Assembly (NCBI GenBank): GCA_037179385.1
Contig: CM074187.1
Span: 11,595,450-11,659,449, forward strand
From: Holothuria scabra
Taxonomy: Eukaryota; Echinodermata; Holothuroidea; Aspidochirotida; Holothuriidae
Direction: 5' to 3'
Length of the DNA: 64,000 nucleotides
Under the pieces are notes generated by a model. The model was not told the DNA's origin, made no database searches, and was given only the letters and a program-made list of their open reading frames with translations. The position numbers and the translations under genes are program-made. Below are positions 13,467 to 24,789 of this stretch, piece after piece (the stretch's first letter is position 1; each line of letters starts with the position of its first letter).

Positions 13467-14730
13467 ATTGGTTTCGATGATAAGAGAAACCAATGCATTC
13501 ATAATGGCGTGCGTTTGTATGTGTGTATGTATGTGTGTGTGTTTGTGACACTAAGCTTGTTAACACGATATCTCAAGATAGGAATGTCTGACAGTTTTCA
13601 GACTTGTTACATAGATGCTCCATATTGAAAGGAAGAACCCTATTGTTTTTGGTGGAGGTGAAAGGTCATCTGGGGTCACGGGGGTCAAAGTCTAAAAACC
13701 TTGTTAACACGATATCTCAAGGTAGAAAACTTGGATGGATTTCATATTTGGTATGTCGATGCATTATAGTCAGTAGATGGTCCCTTTTGTTTTATGTGGA
13801 GGTCAAAGGTCATATGGGGTCACCAGGGGTCAAAGTATGAAAATATCATTAACAAGATATCTCAAGGGAGGAAACTTGGATAGATTTCATATTTGGGATG
13901 TAGATGGGTTATGGTCGGAAAGTGTTGCCTTTTGTTTGTGGCAGAAGTCAAAGGTCATATGGGGTCACCAGGGGTCAAAGTCTGAAAATTTTGTTAATGC
14001 AATATTTCAAGGTAGGGAACTTACATAGATTTTGTATTTGGGTATGTGGATGTGTTATGGTCAGGAAATGGTACTTATTGTTTTTGGTAGAGGTCAAAGG
14101 TCATCTGGGGACACTTGGGTCCAAAGTCTGAAAGTCTCATTATCATGAAATCTCAAGATGGGAAGCTTGGATAGATTTCATATGTAATATGTGTATGCAT
14201 TATGGTCAGGAGATGCTCCTGTTATTTGTGGCAGAGGTCAAAGGTCATCTAGGTCACTGGGGGTCAAAGTTTGAAATTTTTTTTATGAGATATCTCAAGG
14301 TAGGAAACCTGAACAGAATTCATATTTGGTATGTGGATGGGTTATGGTCAGGAAATGGTCCATGTTGTTTATGGTGGAGGTCAAAGGCATAGATGACAAG
14401 TATCCCGATTTAGGCAGAATAATTGCGATTTTCCACCCTCGATTTATCCCCATTGATTTTGGCAGAAATGAAAGGTCATCTCGGGTCTCCAGGGGTCAAA
14501 GTCTAGGAACCTTTTTAAATAAGATCTTTCAAGATAGCTGTTTGCCCATCTGTTTGTCTGTCTAGCTATGTATGGCTTTTATTGAGGTCAAAAGGTCATC
14601 TGGAATGACAAAATTATTCTTTGAACATGCTAGTATAACATTTGAATGAGAAGATAATGGTGCATGATGGCACTCTTTGAAACGGAACATTTATGTATCA
14701 TCGAAACCTCAAAGCATTTTTGCATTCTGT
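13467..14730 (+). mobile_element. Hairpin/minisatellite element H1, 145-bp tandem units
   Basis: The left end is a hairpin (ATTGGTTTC 13467-13475 with GAAACCAAT 13486-13494), then a GT-rich stretch (13516-13545). Tandem units follow, with AGGTCA-type cores near 13655, 13800, 13946, 14091, 14235 and 14379 (period 144 to 147 bp). The right end carries ATCATCGAAACC, the inverse of GGTTTCGATGAT at the left. Layout resembles non-autonomous Helentron-type elements with internal tandem repeats, but no Rep/helicase is present to prove that. Confidence 0.7.
13510..13547. repeat. GT-rich microsatellite in H1
   Basis: GTGTGTATGTATGTGTGTGTG-type run directly after the left hairpin; the same position is GT-rich in H2 and H3. 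Confidence 0.85.
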
Positions 14731-14954
14731 TTTAGGGTTAACAAAAGAAATATCAACACTATGCAACACTCTACATCATTATTTTTGCATAAGCAACAAG
14801 TTTCTTCAGAAACATTCAAACTTTGAAGAGGTATATCTGGAGAACCGTTACAGATATTGAAATAATTCTAACAGAGTTTTACTAAGAACAGTTCACTCCA
14901 TAACTGCCAAGTAAGGTCAGACCTCAATTTGCTGATGTGTCACACTACCTTTAA

Positions 14955-15944
14955 TAAAACATCCGACCTACCACACTCATAATTCCCTGTAGGAGGGTGA
15001 TTTGTAGCACTACTGGAAAATATAAACCTCGAGGCCTGAAAAAATGTTGTCACACCTTCATGTCTCTCAACAGCCAATCATGAAACAGCTGCTAGGACAG
15101 TCTACTACACTACTTAAAGTTGGGGTGACTGCATATATCTCCAACTTTCGGGGAGGCCAGATGTGGTACAACTGATCTGTTGGTTGGTGGATTGCCAGCC
15201 TGGGAGAGGGGCTTAAGGGGAGGGGTCCCCTTTCCTTTTTGAAAATATTTGAATTTGTGAAGTGTCTACATGAACACAAAAAGGTAGAAGTCTTTTGGCA
15301 AATCAGTCAACACAATTTTCCCTAGGTTACATCCAAAAAGTTCAGTACAGTAGTGTTTTTTTTTTTTTTTTTGTGGTAACCTAGAAAAATTGTAGATATG
15401 CCAAAATAATATTATACAGAAATGCCTAATTACTACGACTAAAACCTTTCCTAGTCAAAATCTTAATATTCAATTGTTATTGCTGCTGTAAATTTTGGTG
15501 CGCTGTAGCGGTACAGTTTGGGAATGTCAACTTGACATGTTACCAACGTTTGGACTATATACTGCAAGTGATTTCCAGTATATATCTTCGTCCATCTCCC
15601 ATGTCATTCTTGCCATGAAAACACACAGTCAAGAACTGTCAAGACAGTCCAGAAGATTTGTTTAATGGGAAACTCTTGGACAAGCCCCACCTCTAACCCG
15701 CAGAAGAGGCATTCATTTTTGCTGTTATATGCAGCGTTACAAGATGTTATTACACTCTTTACCTAGTGACAGGAATATATTCCGTACCTGCTGCGGCTAG
15801 CCAATAGCTATGTTGCGAAAGGAAACATAGGTCCATATGTACCTAGACCCACGCAATGTATAGCAGCGTGAGCAGTTGAATGTGTCGTAAAGTGAGAAAC
15901 AATTTACTGAATTTGTAGTTTAATAATAAAGCTGAATTATTTGT
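14955..15944. other. No gene seen
   Basis: Contains a poly-T run (15357-15372) and a short ATATACTG/CAGTATAT inverted pair near 15556-15580. The short minus-strand ORF at 15067-15279 has no recognisable product. Confidence 0.5.
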
Positions 15945-17030
15945 CAATTTAATAATAATAATAATAACAACAACAAAAACCACAATACAGTTTTTATAAA
16001 GCGCCTTACACAAAGAGTCTCAAAGCTCTGAAGACTGCCCAACAGGGAATCAATATGAAATAGTAAACAAATTAGTTTTCAAATTAATTTTTTTAATAGA
16101 AGAAGAGTTCTTAACAAAAGATGGAAGATCATTCCACAATTTGGCAGAAATAATAGCGAAAGGTTGATCACTGTAAGAGTGGGTAACAGATGATTGTACA
16201 TTTAAAGTTAGAGTGGGTAACAGATGATTGTACATTTAAAAGAGATTTAGAACTGGAATGAAAGTCATGTAAAGGCTTTTAGTTGGATATGAGTTCCTGT
16301 AGATAATGAGCAAAACCATGTATAAACTTGTAGGTTAGTAAAAGGACTTTATACTGGATGCATTGCTGAACAGGAAGCCAATGAAGACTGGCAAGGACAG
16401 CGGTAATGTGGTCACTAGATTTTGTTAAAGAAATTAACCGATCAGCTGAGTTCTGAATACACTGGAGTTTTGAAATTTGACGTCTGGGTAAACCAGAGAA
16501 GAGGCTATTTCCATAGTCAAGGCGGCAAGGAACAAATGCATGGACCAGCTTTTCCGTAGTGTGGGTGTCCAAGAAATGACATATTTTTCCAATTATATGT
16601 ACAGAAAATGAAGCGGAATGACACACATTTATATACTGGGGATAGGCCAAGATCATCTTTTGCTTTTCTGGCAGGCCTAATCAAAGAGTCTCTGATGGAA
16701 ATACAATCAAAAGATAATGCATTGCGAAACCATGAAACAAGATGTAATACTTCAGTTTTGTTAGGATTGAGTTTTAAATGGTTGAGGAATGACCAGGAAA
16801 GAATGTCCTTGATGCAAGTCTCAAGTTTTGATAACATCTCATGGCAGTTTTTATTATCTATTATTGCATATTACTGAGTGTGGTCTGCATAAAGCATTTT
16901 GGAAAGACCATACAAGTCAAAATACTGTAAATGTCTTCAAGTGGAGCTGTATAAAAGGTAAATGCCAGTGGACCTATTACAGACTCTCAAGGGACTCCCT
17001 CTTCAGGTATATGAGCATCAGATTTTAGGA
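15945..17030 (-). mobile_element. L2/CR1-type LINE 3' fragment, antisense
   Basis: Read on the minus strand: a decayed GVPQGS box (TGA in place of Gln, 16981-16998), YADHTQ at the catalytic box (16880-16891), NHLKLNPNKTEVLHL, LVHAFVPCRLDYGNSLFSGL, LHWLPVQQCIQYKVLLLTY and LWNDLPSFVKNSSSI. The 3' end is a GGCGC..TATAAAA-like stretch and (ATT)n at about 15945-15965. Truncated at its 5' end, with several frameshifts. Confidence 0.85.
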
Positions 17031-19411
17031 TATAATGGAGATTTAAAATGCAGGTTTTTCAGAGGGCTGGGTGGGTCAGCAGGTTTGGGCAGTCAAATGC
17101 AGGTCAAATCCATGAAATGCAGGTCACTTGGGAGGTATGTGACTACTCTTGCCTTTTAAGGGACAAAGTAATATTTTGTTTATCACCCCTTGCAGGCAGT
17201 TCCAGTTAAATCTTTGAAATTACTGCACTGAACCTACTGCTAGACCCCCCTCCCCCACAATTGTTACAAAACCCCAGTTTATCACTTCATACCTTGGAGA
17301 GTATACAGTTAGGCTTTAAAGTTTAATCAGAACACTCCCAGTGTTTGCTAATTTAATATGAGCTCCTTGACATTTTTTTACTTTGATGTTAACCAAACCT
17401 GCCAACTGAGAATTTCTGTAGACTACTGTTAAATTGTAGATAGAGATGATGAATGAATGCCTCACGGTAAAACATAAGTATGGCTGCAGTCGACTATCTC
17501 AGGCTTTCAGTGGGCTGTTTTTTCAAGTTCCTCAGTAATTTATTTAATCCTGGGGAGGGGGAGCACAGCTACCCAGCAAGCAAGCCTGGTTTGGCCCCTA
17601 GTGGGTTTTACTCAGGAAGCTTGGGCTTGGACTGAGGTAAGTATTGTCATCAGGTCCCAATTGGGCCCCAACTTGGCTTGTTAGAAAGATGGAAGAGATG
17701 CTGTAAACTTTTTTTGGCCAAGTTGGGATCCAGCGGGGCTTAATTGGACTAAGTTAGCCCAGTTGGCACCTAATGAAAGTCCACTGACAAAACTGATTGG
17801 GTCCAAATCGGGAGCCCAATTTGGCCCCAATGGGGAGCCCAATTTGGCCCCAAATTGGACCCAATATGGTGTTCTGGCAGGGTAGTGAAGAAAAGTGAAG
17901 CTCTGACAATTTTTTCCCCCCACCTCACTCAAGTTAAAAGTTTGCATTTGACGTAATACTTTTTTTACATGATACAATTTGGCACATCTTGAAAAGTTCC
18001 TCCCTGAAAAAATATTTGAACCCCCTAGCTTCATATACAGTATGTTGTCTGGTGATAGGGTTTGTAAATTTTACAGACAGGTTAAATGAATTAATCTATC
18101 TGCAAAAATTGTTTGTCGCATAAGCAAATACTTACCCAAATGTTCTTACTGAATGAAATATTATTGCACATGTTTTCAATTTAAACTGAATCACATTTTT
18201 TTTTTAGGACGTGGCTGGTTTAATATCACCTGAGTTGTGGGTTTCAAATTGCATTTGTAATATTTGCATTTGTCTGGGTTTCCTTTTGTAAATGCACAAC
18301 AATTTATTCTTCTTGGCAAAAAGTACATTGCCAAATTGTTTTAACCAATTCTTCCTCTAAGCCATCTCTAACAAATTTCAAGGTGCCATTAGACTCAAAC
18401 CTAACACACCACACAGTACACACTGCTAGTCTTTGCAATATACAGTTGCATAAATTACCTACAGTAGCATAAAATTTCTTCTACAAAGCAAACCAATATC
18501 CTTTAATCCTCCTGCATCTCAAACTCTAATTTGAACTTAATGCAGTAGTTGAAACTATTTCATGAATGAATTTATCAAATTGCATGCTTGGGGTCTTCAT
18601 AATACCAAGTTGCTATAAATCAAATATTTCCAATCATCATACTTCATGCTAGGTTGCCCCGTGCTGTATACAGGTACCTATGTAAGTGTATGCGTAATGG
18701 AAAGTAATTGGCAGAACTGCATCATGAACTCCTTGCTCTCTCATATACTCAGATTACTGTAGCTTGACTCTTGTAGCTTGACTCTCATTCCATTCAGGCA
18801 GGGTATCTGTGCAGTTATGTGTGATTGGGTTTTTACAGTGCATTTATTCTCCTGGTTGAAATGAGCAAAGGAGTGAATGCAGTGCAACAATGATATGTGT
18901 ATCTCTATAGTACTACTGGTACATGAGTTTGAACCAGCTGGTAGGCAGGCTGGCCCTGCAGACAAATCCTACTGGTTATATACATAAACAGTAGCATTAG
19001 ACTGTCCGGTGTGTAATCTTGTTTGCTTGGATGGTCAACAACTTTGTGTGGAATGAGAATGTGATCTACTTATCCCTGTTGTTCTGCTGATAGGATTTTG
19101 TTGGTAAAGGACATCGCAACAATAAAGTATTGATTTGCCTAGATGCTTTTATAAAGACATGTTAATGATCAAGGTCAACTCATGGGCTTACTAAATGAGA
19201 GGTGAGATTAAAAAGCCTCTCTACTGAAATATGGAGCAGTATGTCAAGCTAAGTGAAGCCTGCCTTTGTTTGAAGTGGTGACCGATGACAATAAACAACA
19301 ACTGTACAGGACTTTGTACTTGTGATTATGAATATGATCAGTGATGTTGGACTATCTTGAAGTAATTACTATTGGCAGCTGAGACTTGCAATTAGAATCA
19401 TATTAGCACTT
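17031..19411. other. Non-coding upstream of candidate exon 1c
   Basis: Apart from the GGCCCCAA repeat (17545-17885) nothing was recognised; ORFs are short and without family resemblance. Confidence 0.5.
17545..17885. repeat. GGCCCCAATTTGG-rich degenerate repeat
   Basis: Degenerate, partly palindromic units built on CCCAATTTGGCCCCAA. A 22 to 23-bp direct duplication (GGGAGCCCAATTTGGCCCCAA) occurs at about 17810-17860. It gives rise to a spurious minus-strand ORF. Confidence 0.55.
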
Positions 19412-19570
19412 ATGTCACCGTACACCATGATGAAACGTGTTGGTGTAGCTACTACTGGGGAAGTTACATTTGCCCAACCAGTTGGGCCTGTCACAGGAAC
19501 AGGGAAGAAAAGTTTCAGGCGGGTGGCAAGTTCTGCAACTCAGATCTTGAATCGGATGCTGAGTGAACCG
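19412..19570 (+). CDS. Candidate alternative first exon 1c of TRPM
   Basis: A 53-codon exon starts at ATG (frame open back to TGA at 19358) and ends CCG|gtgagc in phase 0. It encodes a Gly/Thr/Val-rich segment beginning MSPYTMMKRVGVATT, then a basic serine-rich stretch KKSFRRVASSATQILNRML. It would splice in frame to exon 2. No homology recognised. Confidence 0.48.
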
Positions 19571-19712
19571 GTGAGCCTATTTTGTGTAGTTGACCCAACA
19601 TAGATGCATAAATGGCTGATTACTATAGGCCTTGGTGCCAGGCACTCCACAAATAAACCATACTTCAGCAGGATGTCATTGTAGCAATAAAAAGGGTTCT
19701 TTGTTTCAATTC

Positions 19713-20550
19713 AATTCAATGTTTATTTCTAGCATCTTTGTACAATACATTATATGCAGTTTGTATACATTTAATTAGGATATCATAATAACTAGAAAAG
19801 GAGAGAAAAGAAGTCAAGACAAATGAGATGCAAAATATGAAAACTGTGAGTTAACAAAGTCTATTGAGCAATTACAAACTTCTTGAAACTGTATTTAAAT
19901 GAGTTTATACTTCTACTTTCTCTAATACTTAGAGCAACGGAATTCCAGAGATTTACCCCGCAATATGATATACAAAGTCTCTGTTTTTAGTTGTTTTGAC
20001 ACAATTTTGTCTAAGATTTCCACATTGCTTGGTATTATAGTTGTTTGACGAGAAGGAGAAATAATTTTGAATGTTTCTAGGTATTGAAGTATGACATGCT
20101 TTATGCATGAAGACACCTGTTTTATACTTGATTAACTGAAATAATGTCATGGCCTTTAACTTTTGAAACAAAGTTTACGTGTGGGTTAATAGCCTTGCAT
20201 GACACACGATTCTTATAATTCCCTTTTGTTTTGAAAATACAGGTGTTAGATTACTTTTGTATGTATTACCCCATACAACCAGATATTAATTCAAGTATGG
20301 AAAGAATAACGAGTGATATAAAGTTTATAACGCACTTGAACTTAAAAGGTTGCTAACTTTGTGAATGATAGCAATGCTTTTTGAGAGTTTATTACATAAA
20401 CATAAGAAATATGCTTCTTCCAGGTAAGTTTCTTTGGATTTAGTTGAAGGACGGAGGTCATAAAAAGAGCTATAAAAAAATTGGGTATAGTTTTCAACCC
20501 TGATTCTGTGGCATGTATTATGAATAAATGTGGCAGTTGTTGTCGCATGA
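19713..20550 (-). mobile_element. Non-LTR retrotransposon 3' fragment, antisense
   Basis: Minus-strand reading gives LTWKKHISYV, then toward the end LWNSVALSIRESRSINSFKY, the usual C-terminal closure of LINE ORF2. A 3' UTR of about 150 bp ends in a TTGAA-repeat tail (19708-19724). Several frameshifts; clade not resolved. Confidence 0.65.
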
Positions 20551-22045
20551 CCTCATAATTGATTTAGTCATGGTCATATCCACTGCACAGTGCACGTTGG
20601 ACAAATTAGTCAAATTAGCTGCTTCTCGGGTAGCTAAACTGAAGTTTGTTCCTCACAGTCAAGAAAGGGGCGGGACTTGAAAACCATGTGAAAGTGCTCC
20701 ATACTGTGTAGTGTTCCCCGCACGGAAAGAAATTAATCACGCAGCCACCTGCTTAAAATTTCAAGTACACGTCTATAGAATGATTGCAGCATGCTTACAT
20801 GTCTATCTAAAGTACAAATTTCATTTCATTTTGCAACAGACAATTAAGTACAATATTTACAACTGTTGCATCAAATTTGTTGATAGTTATGAAAGCTAGA
20901 AAATACCCTAGAAACCTCAGTATGGTCATGAATCAGGGTTCTTTCCATTAGCTATAGGAAAAAAAAAGAAGAAGAATATGAAAGGTCAATTCATTCATTC
21001 TTTAATAGTGTGACCAGTGTTGTTCTTTTGCATTTATCATTAAAAAAATATAAGCACAACAATAATTGAGGGGGCTTACTATCAATGGTTTTCAGAAGCC
21101 TTCAGTTATTTCAAGCCCTTTGTATATTTTTTAAGGCCTGCTGTAATTAAAGGTGTCGAAGCATAGACATGGAAATTTTACAGACTAGATGTTACGTTTC
21201 CCTTGAGAATCTCACAATCAACATGGCCTCTCTCTACAGCAACGGGGTAGCCCAGGGGGTGGTTTGGGGGGCTAGAATCCCCCATGACCAAACCCTGCAA
21301 TGCAAAAAATGTGAACACAAATGAATGTGAATACAAACATGTATTTTGCCAATGTTTAAAAAATTGCATTGGACCATGCAGTGATTGAAAAACATGAAAA
21401 CAACATCGATGTGTATAATGGAAACCACAATGCATTTTTGTATTCTGTTCAAAACCTTTATGTGGTTACTGTAGGTGTGGGTGTTGGGGTTGTCATGACC
21501 TTATCTACTTCAATTTGTGATCCCATGTGGATGCATACTGTAGTAGAATGTGATATACTTGTCAAGTATAACATATGTGGGTGGTATTGATTTGTATTGA
21601 GTGTTAACTACTGATTGCGCACTGTAGGACTGACACTCACCTTGGAATGCAAAATAAATGTGGTGCTAGGTAAATTAGATCACAGTTTCATTTTGTGACA
21701 ACATTGGCTAGGCCAGTATAGAGTATGCCCATTTTTACTGTAGTTTAGTTGAGCTACCTGATCCAGCCAGATCTACAGAATATAAATACTGGTGACATTT
21801 AGAGCTCTCCTGCATGGCATCATTCATACCTCATGATGCAATCAACAGTGCTGGAAAAATGTAAATTTCCCTGCAAGCAAATCAAATTTTCCAGCAAGCA
21901 AATCAAAATTTCCCAAAGACTTCACATGTTTACATATACAGAAGTAGTCAAATTCCCCTCCAAATTCCCTGGCAATGAGCTTCCCAAGTTGCTGGTTTTT
22001 TCCAGCCATGGCAATCATAATTTATTGTTTCACAATAATTTGTGG

Positions 22046-22300
22046 ACCAACTGCATGGTAAAGTAGTTAGAGTAAGTGGGACTTGCAGTTGGGAGGTCAG
22101 GAGTTTGAGTCCTGGCCAGGTCATACCGATCGAAGACTGTAAAAATGGAACCATCTGCCATTGTGCTTGGTGCTCATTCAGCATAAGCAACGGAGGAGGG
22201 AAAATAGGCCAGTGAGCCACAACTGAAAAAAGGGCTGTGGCTGGCTCGACCAATTCATGGTTCAAGTTGGAAACTGGGCCATTAAACTCCATCTAACTAA
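22046..22300 (+). mobile_element. tRNA-derived SINE, complete copy with target duplications
   Basis: Flanked by a perfect 13-bp duplication CAATAATTTGTGG (22033-22045 and 22301-22313). The head has a perfect pol III A box TGGTAAAGTAG (22056-22066) and a B-box-like TTTGAGTCC (22104-22112). The body contains GTGAGCCACAACTG and ends in ATCTAACTAA. This 255-bp copy defines the family for the fragments listed below. Confidence 0.88.
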
Positions 22301-23091
22301 CAATAATTTGTGGCATCTATTTTGTCTGTGTACAGCACTGTATGTGTGCCATGACTTCCAACTCTCCCCTTCAGTTATTACTGTTTGTCATATGTTTAAA
22401 CATCTTCAATTAGTAATCCATACAGTCCAATATATACTTCATTGTCAATTGCTGTGTGTGTTAAAACAAAACGATGTCAATATTATACAGTGCTACAGTA
22501 TAGTGTAGTCAATGTTTGAACCATCACCACTATTCACTCACTGTAGAATTTAGTGTGTATGGGAGGTCAATTCCCTTGACCACGCATCTTTTGTTTTTTA
22601 TCTTGTTGTTGGTACAGTATGAGTGTAACTTCTAGGTATACAGGAAACAAGAAATAAACAATCTGTTCTGAATGAAAATAAAACTTAATTTGTTTGAAAA
22701 TGAAAAATATTCATGGTGAATTAAGTAAATTGTGCTGAAGAGTGGCATTGTTGCAGTTCTGTTCCTTCATGCTGTTTCGATTGCAGTGAAAAAGTTGATT
22801 TTCTAACCTCAGTAATCTATTGTACAACTGAGGTATATCAGGTGTCCAAACCCACTACTGGAGGTCTATTATTATCACTTCACCGAGCTTCTAGTCCACT
22901 TGGGTTGCACAAAATGACACGGCTCTATGGGGCTAGGGTTTCTTGACTTGGATGAAATGTCTTTGCATGGAGTATTACTGTCTGTCAATCATCCAATTGT
23001 GTAATTGGGCAAGGAAGGAAACCAACTGTATATTTTTACCGTGACCAATTAGTCATGTTGAATTGTAGGCCGATCTTCTTATTCCTCATCT

Positions 23092-23138
23092 AACCATGGA
23101 AGTACTACCTGTACCTTGGAGATAGTACTTCCATGGTT
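23092..23138. repeat. Perfect 16-bp inverted repeat with 15-nt loop
   Basis: AACCATGGAAGTACTA (23092-23107) and TAGTACTTCCATGGTT (23123-23138). The RNA would form a short, perfect hairpin. No surrounding pairing long enough for a typical miRNA precursor was seen. Confidence 0.8.
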
Positions 23139-23862
23139 TAACTGTACTATGGTTTTCAGCAATGCAGAGCCCTGTCTTTGGTACTGGCTATCAAAATGGT
23201 AAATGCTGATGGTCCCCAGCATGCAGTTTCTCACCGTAACTTCACTGCAAGATTCGTCTTTTGCAATGGAAGGTATTAATACAATTCCTTAATCTTCCCT
23301 TCTATTGACATAATAAAATAAATAGGATAGCTCAAGCATGAGAACTTTCTATAATTCATTTCGAATGCTTTATGTGTGAAAGTTAATGGTCTGTAGTGTT
23401 TTGAATGCAGGTCAAAGGTCATAATTTGGTGTCATTGGAATATGCAACATTGTGTATGTTTGTTCAACTTTTGTGAACTCAGAGGTATTTCTTACCTTGA
23501 AAAAAAAGACAAAAATATACACTCATTATGGAAAAGAGATGTGAGGAATTTCAGTGAGGAACTGACTAATATGTACAGTATTGTTTTGACTTTCTGGTTG
23601 TATGAGTAACAGATACAGTGTGATCCAAGAGCTTGGTAATTGAGCTTAAATACTACCATTGCGTAAATTTACAAACCAAAACTTTGGTTTGTTTCCAGGC
23701 TAGTCATTTGTAAGAGAAGTAAATGTACTGTAAATCTCTCAGAAAAATTATTTGTGCATGTATTTGGTTCTTCAAATCAAAAAGTTTTTCCTAAATCCCA
23801 ATTGCAGTTTCCAAAATGACATGCTCCTTTTTTCTTTGCACTTCCTTCCCTCCCATAATTCA

Positions 23863-24164
23863 AAGGCCCAACTTCCTCACCCCAAACAGCACCAATTCTC
23901 CTAACATTAATTCTTACTTAAGCTCCTCCCACAATTTCCTGTTATTCATGCTCATCCAGAGACAATCTCAGTTTATTGCTTTAGAGTGTGTAAAGAAAAG
24001 CTCAATGTGTATAATCAAAGCACTCTCAGTACAGTTCATGCTGTGTAATATAAGCTTTAGTATTCTGCATTATTCAAATTAGCTATCAGTCAAAGAGCTG
24101 AGCCAATTGAGAATTTCTGTAAACCGCTACAAGAATTATAGGTTGGGGTGAGAGGATTGGCCTT
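23863..24164 (-). mobile_element. MITE family 2, copy a
   Basis: About 300 bp with terminal repeats GGCCCAACTTCCTCACCCC and GGGGTGAGAGGATTGGCC; right TTAA at 24165-24168. The interior includes GCTCCTCCCACAATTTCCTG and CTCTCAGTACAGTTCATGCTG, shared with the other copies. Confidence 0.75.
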
Positions 24165-24345
24165 TTAAAAAATTCTATTTAAATAATGGTACCAGTAGTG
24201 AGATACGCACTAAATGTGTCTGTTGGATTTCATCCACATAGTTAACCTATTGTTGTGCTTAAATTATTTTGCCATAGTCATTAAACTGAAGTGTACCTCA
24301 AGTCAAAACCTTAAAAATTGTATGTTAAAAACCACGAAAAATAAA

Positions 24346-24789
24346 TTCTAACAGTCCAACTCCCATCTTCATAGGACATTCCTGAGCTGATATAAATTGT
24401 TGAAATTTATTCTCTCAACTCAAAATGGCACATTGTGCAATAATTTGTGATGTCATTGTTGTACTACTCAAATTACAATCTTTGTATTTCTTTGATTTTT
24501 CTGAAAGTTACTGCACCTTGGACCAAGGTGGGGTAGCACTCTTACTCACTTGGAGTGATGTAATTAATTAAGTCCAACTGTGCTGCATGCTTTTCAAGCA
24601 AACAGGAAGTGTTGAGGGTCATGAAAAACATTTTTAATTTTAAAGGTAAACAAAGCACACATGTGAGTTGTACAACAAGAAAGTCACGAATTATTGTGCA
24701 ATGGAACAATTTTTTTTAGTGAATAAACTCTAACATGTTATATGTCTCAAGAATGTCCTATGAAAAATGGAAGTTGTGACTGTTAGAAT
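24346..24789. mobile_element. Foldback MITE with long arms
   Basis: Arms of about 125 bp: TTCTAACAGTCCAACTCC..CATAGGACATTCCTGAG..TTGTGCAATAATTTGTGA on the left and the inverse on the right, ending GTTGTGACTGTTAGAA. The right flank is TTAA; the left is TAAA. Confidence 0.7.

Larger units (their letters stand above)
11932..14950. mobile_element. 3-kb TTAA-flanked element with short terminal inverted repeats
   Basis: AGGTAGTGTGAC at the left end (after TTAA 11928-11931) is mirrored by GTCACACTACCT at the right end (before TTAA 14951-14954; one base differs). No transposase ORF was recognised. The inside holds a 29-bp inverted repeat (12089-12117 and 13237-13265, one mismatch), three GTTACACGTGGAAC-like motifs, and the hairpin/minisatellite element at 13467. 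Non-autonomous; superfamily not determined. Confidence 0.55.

Noticed and set aside
13604..14565. Several overlapping + strand ORFs with repeated KVKGHLGSRGSK-like peptides
   Set aside because: They are the translation of the 145-bp minisatellite in different frames; the periodicity is in the DNA and no frame is preserved.
17681..18034. 117-codon minus-strand ORF with repeated LGPNWAP-like peptides
   Set aside because: Produced by the GGCCCCAATTTGG repeat; no coding evidence.
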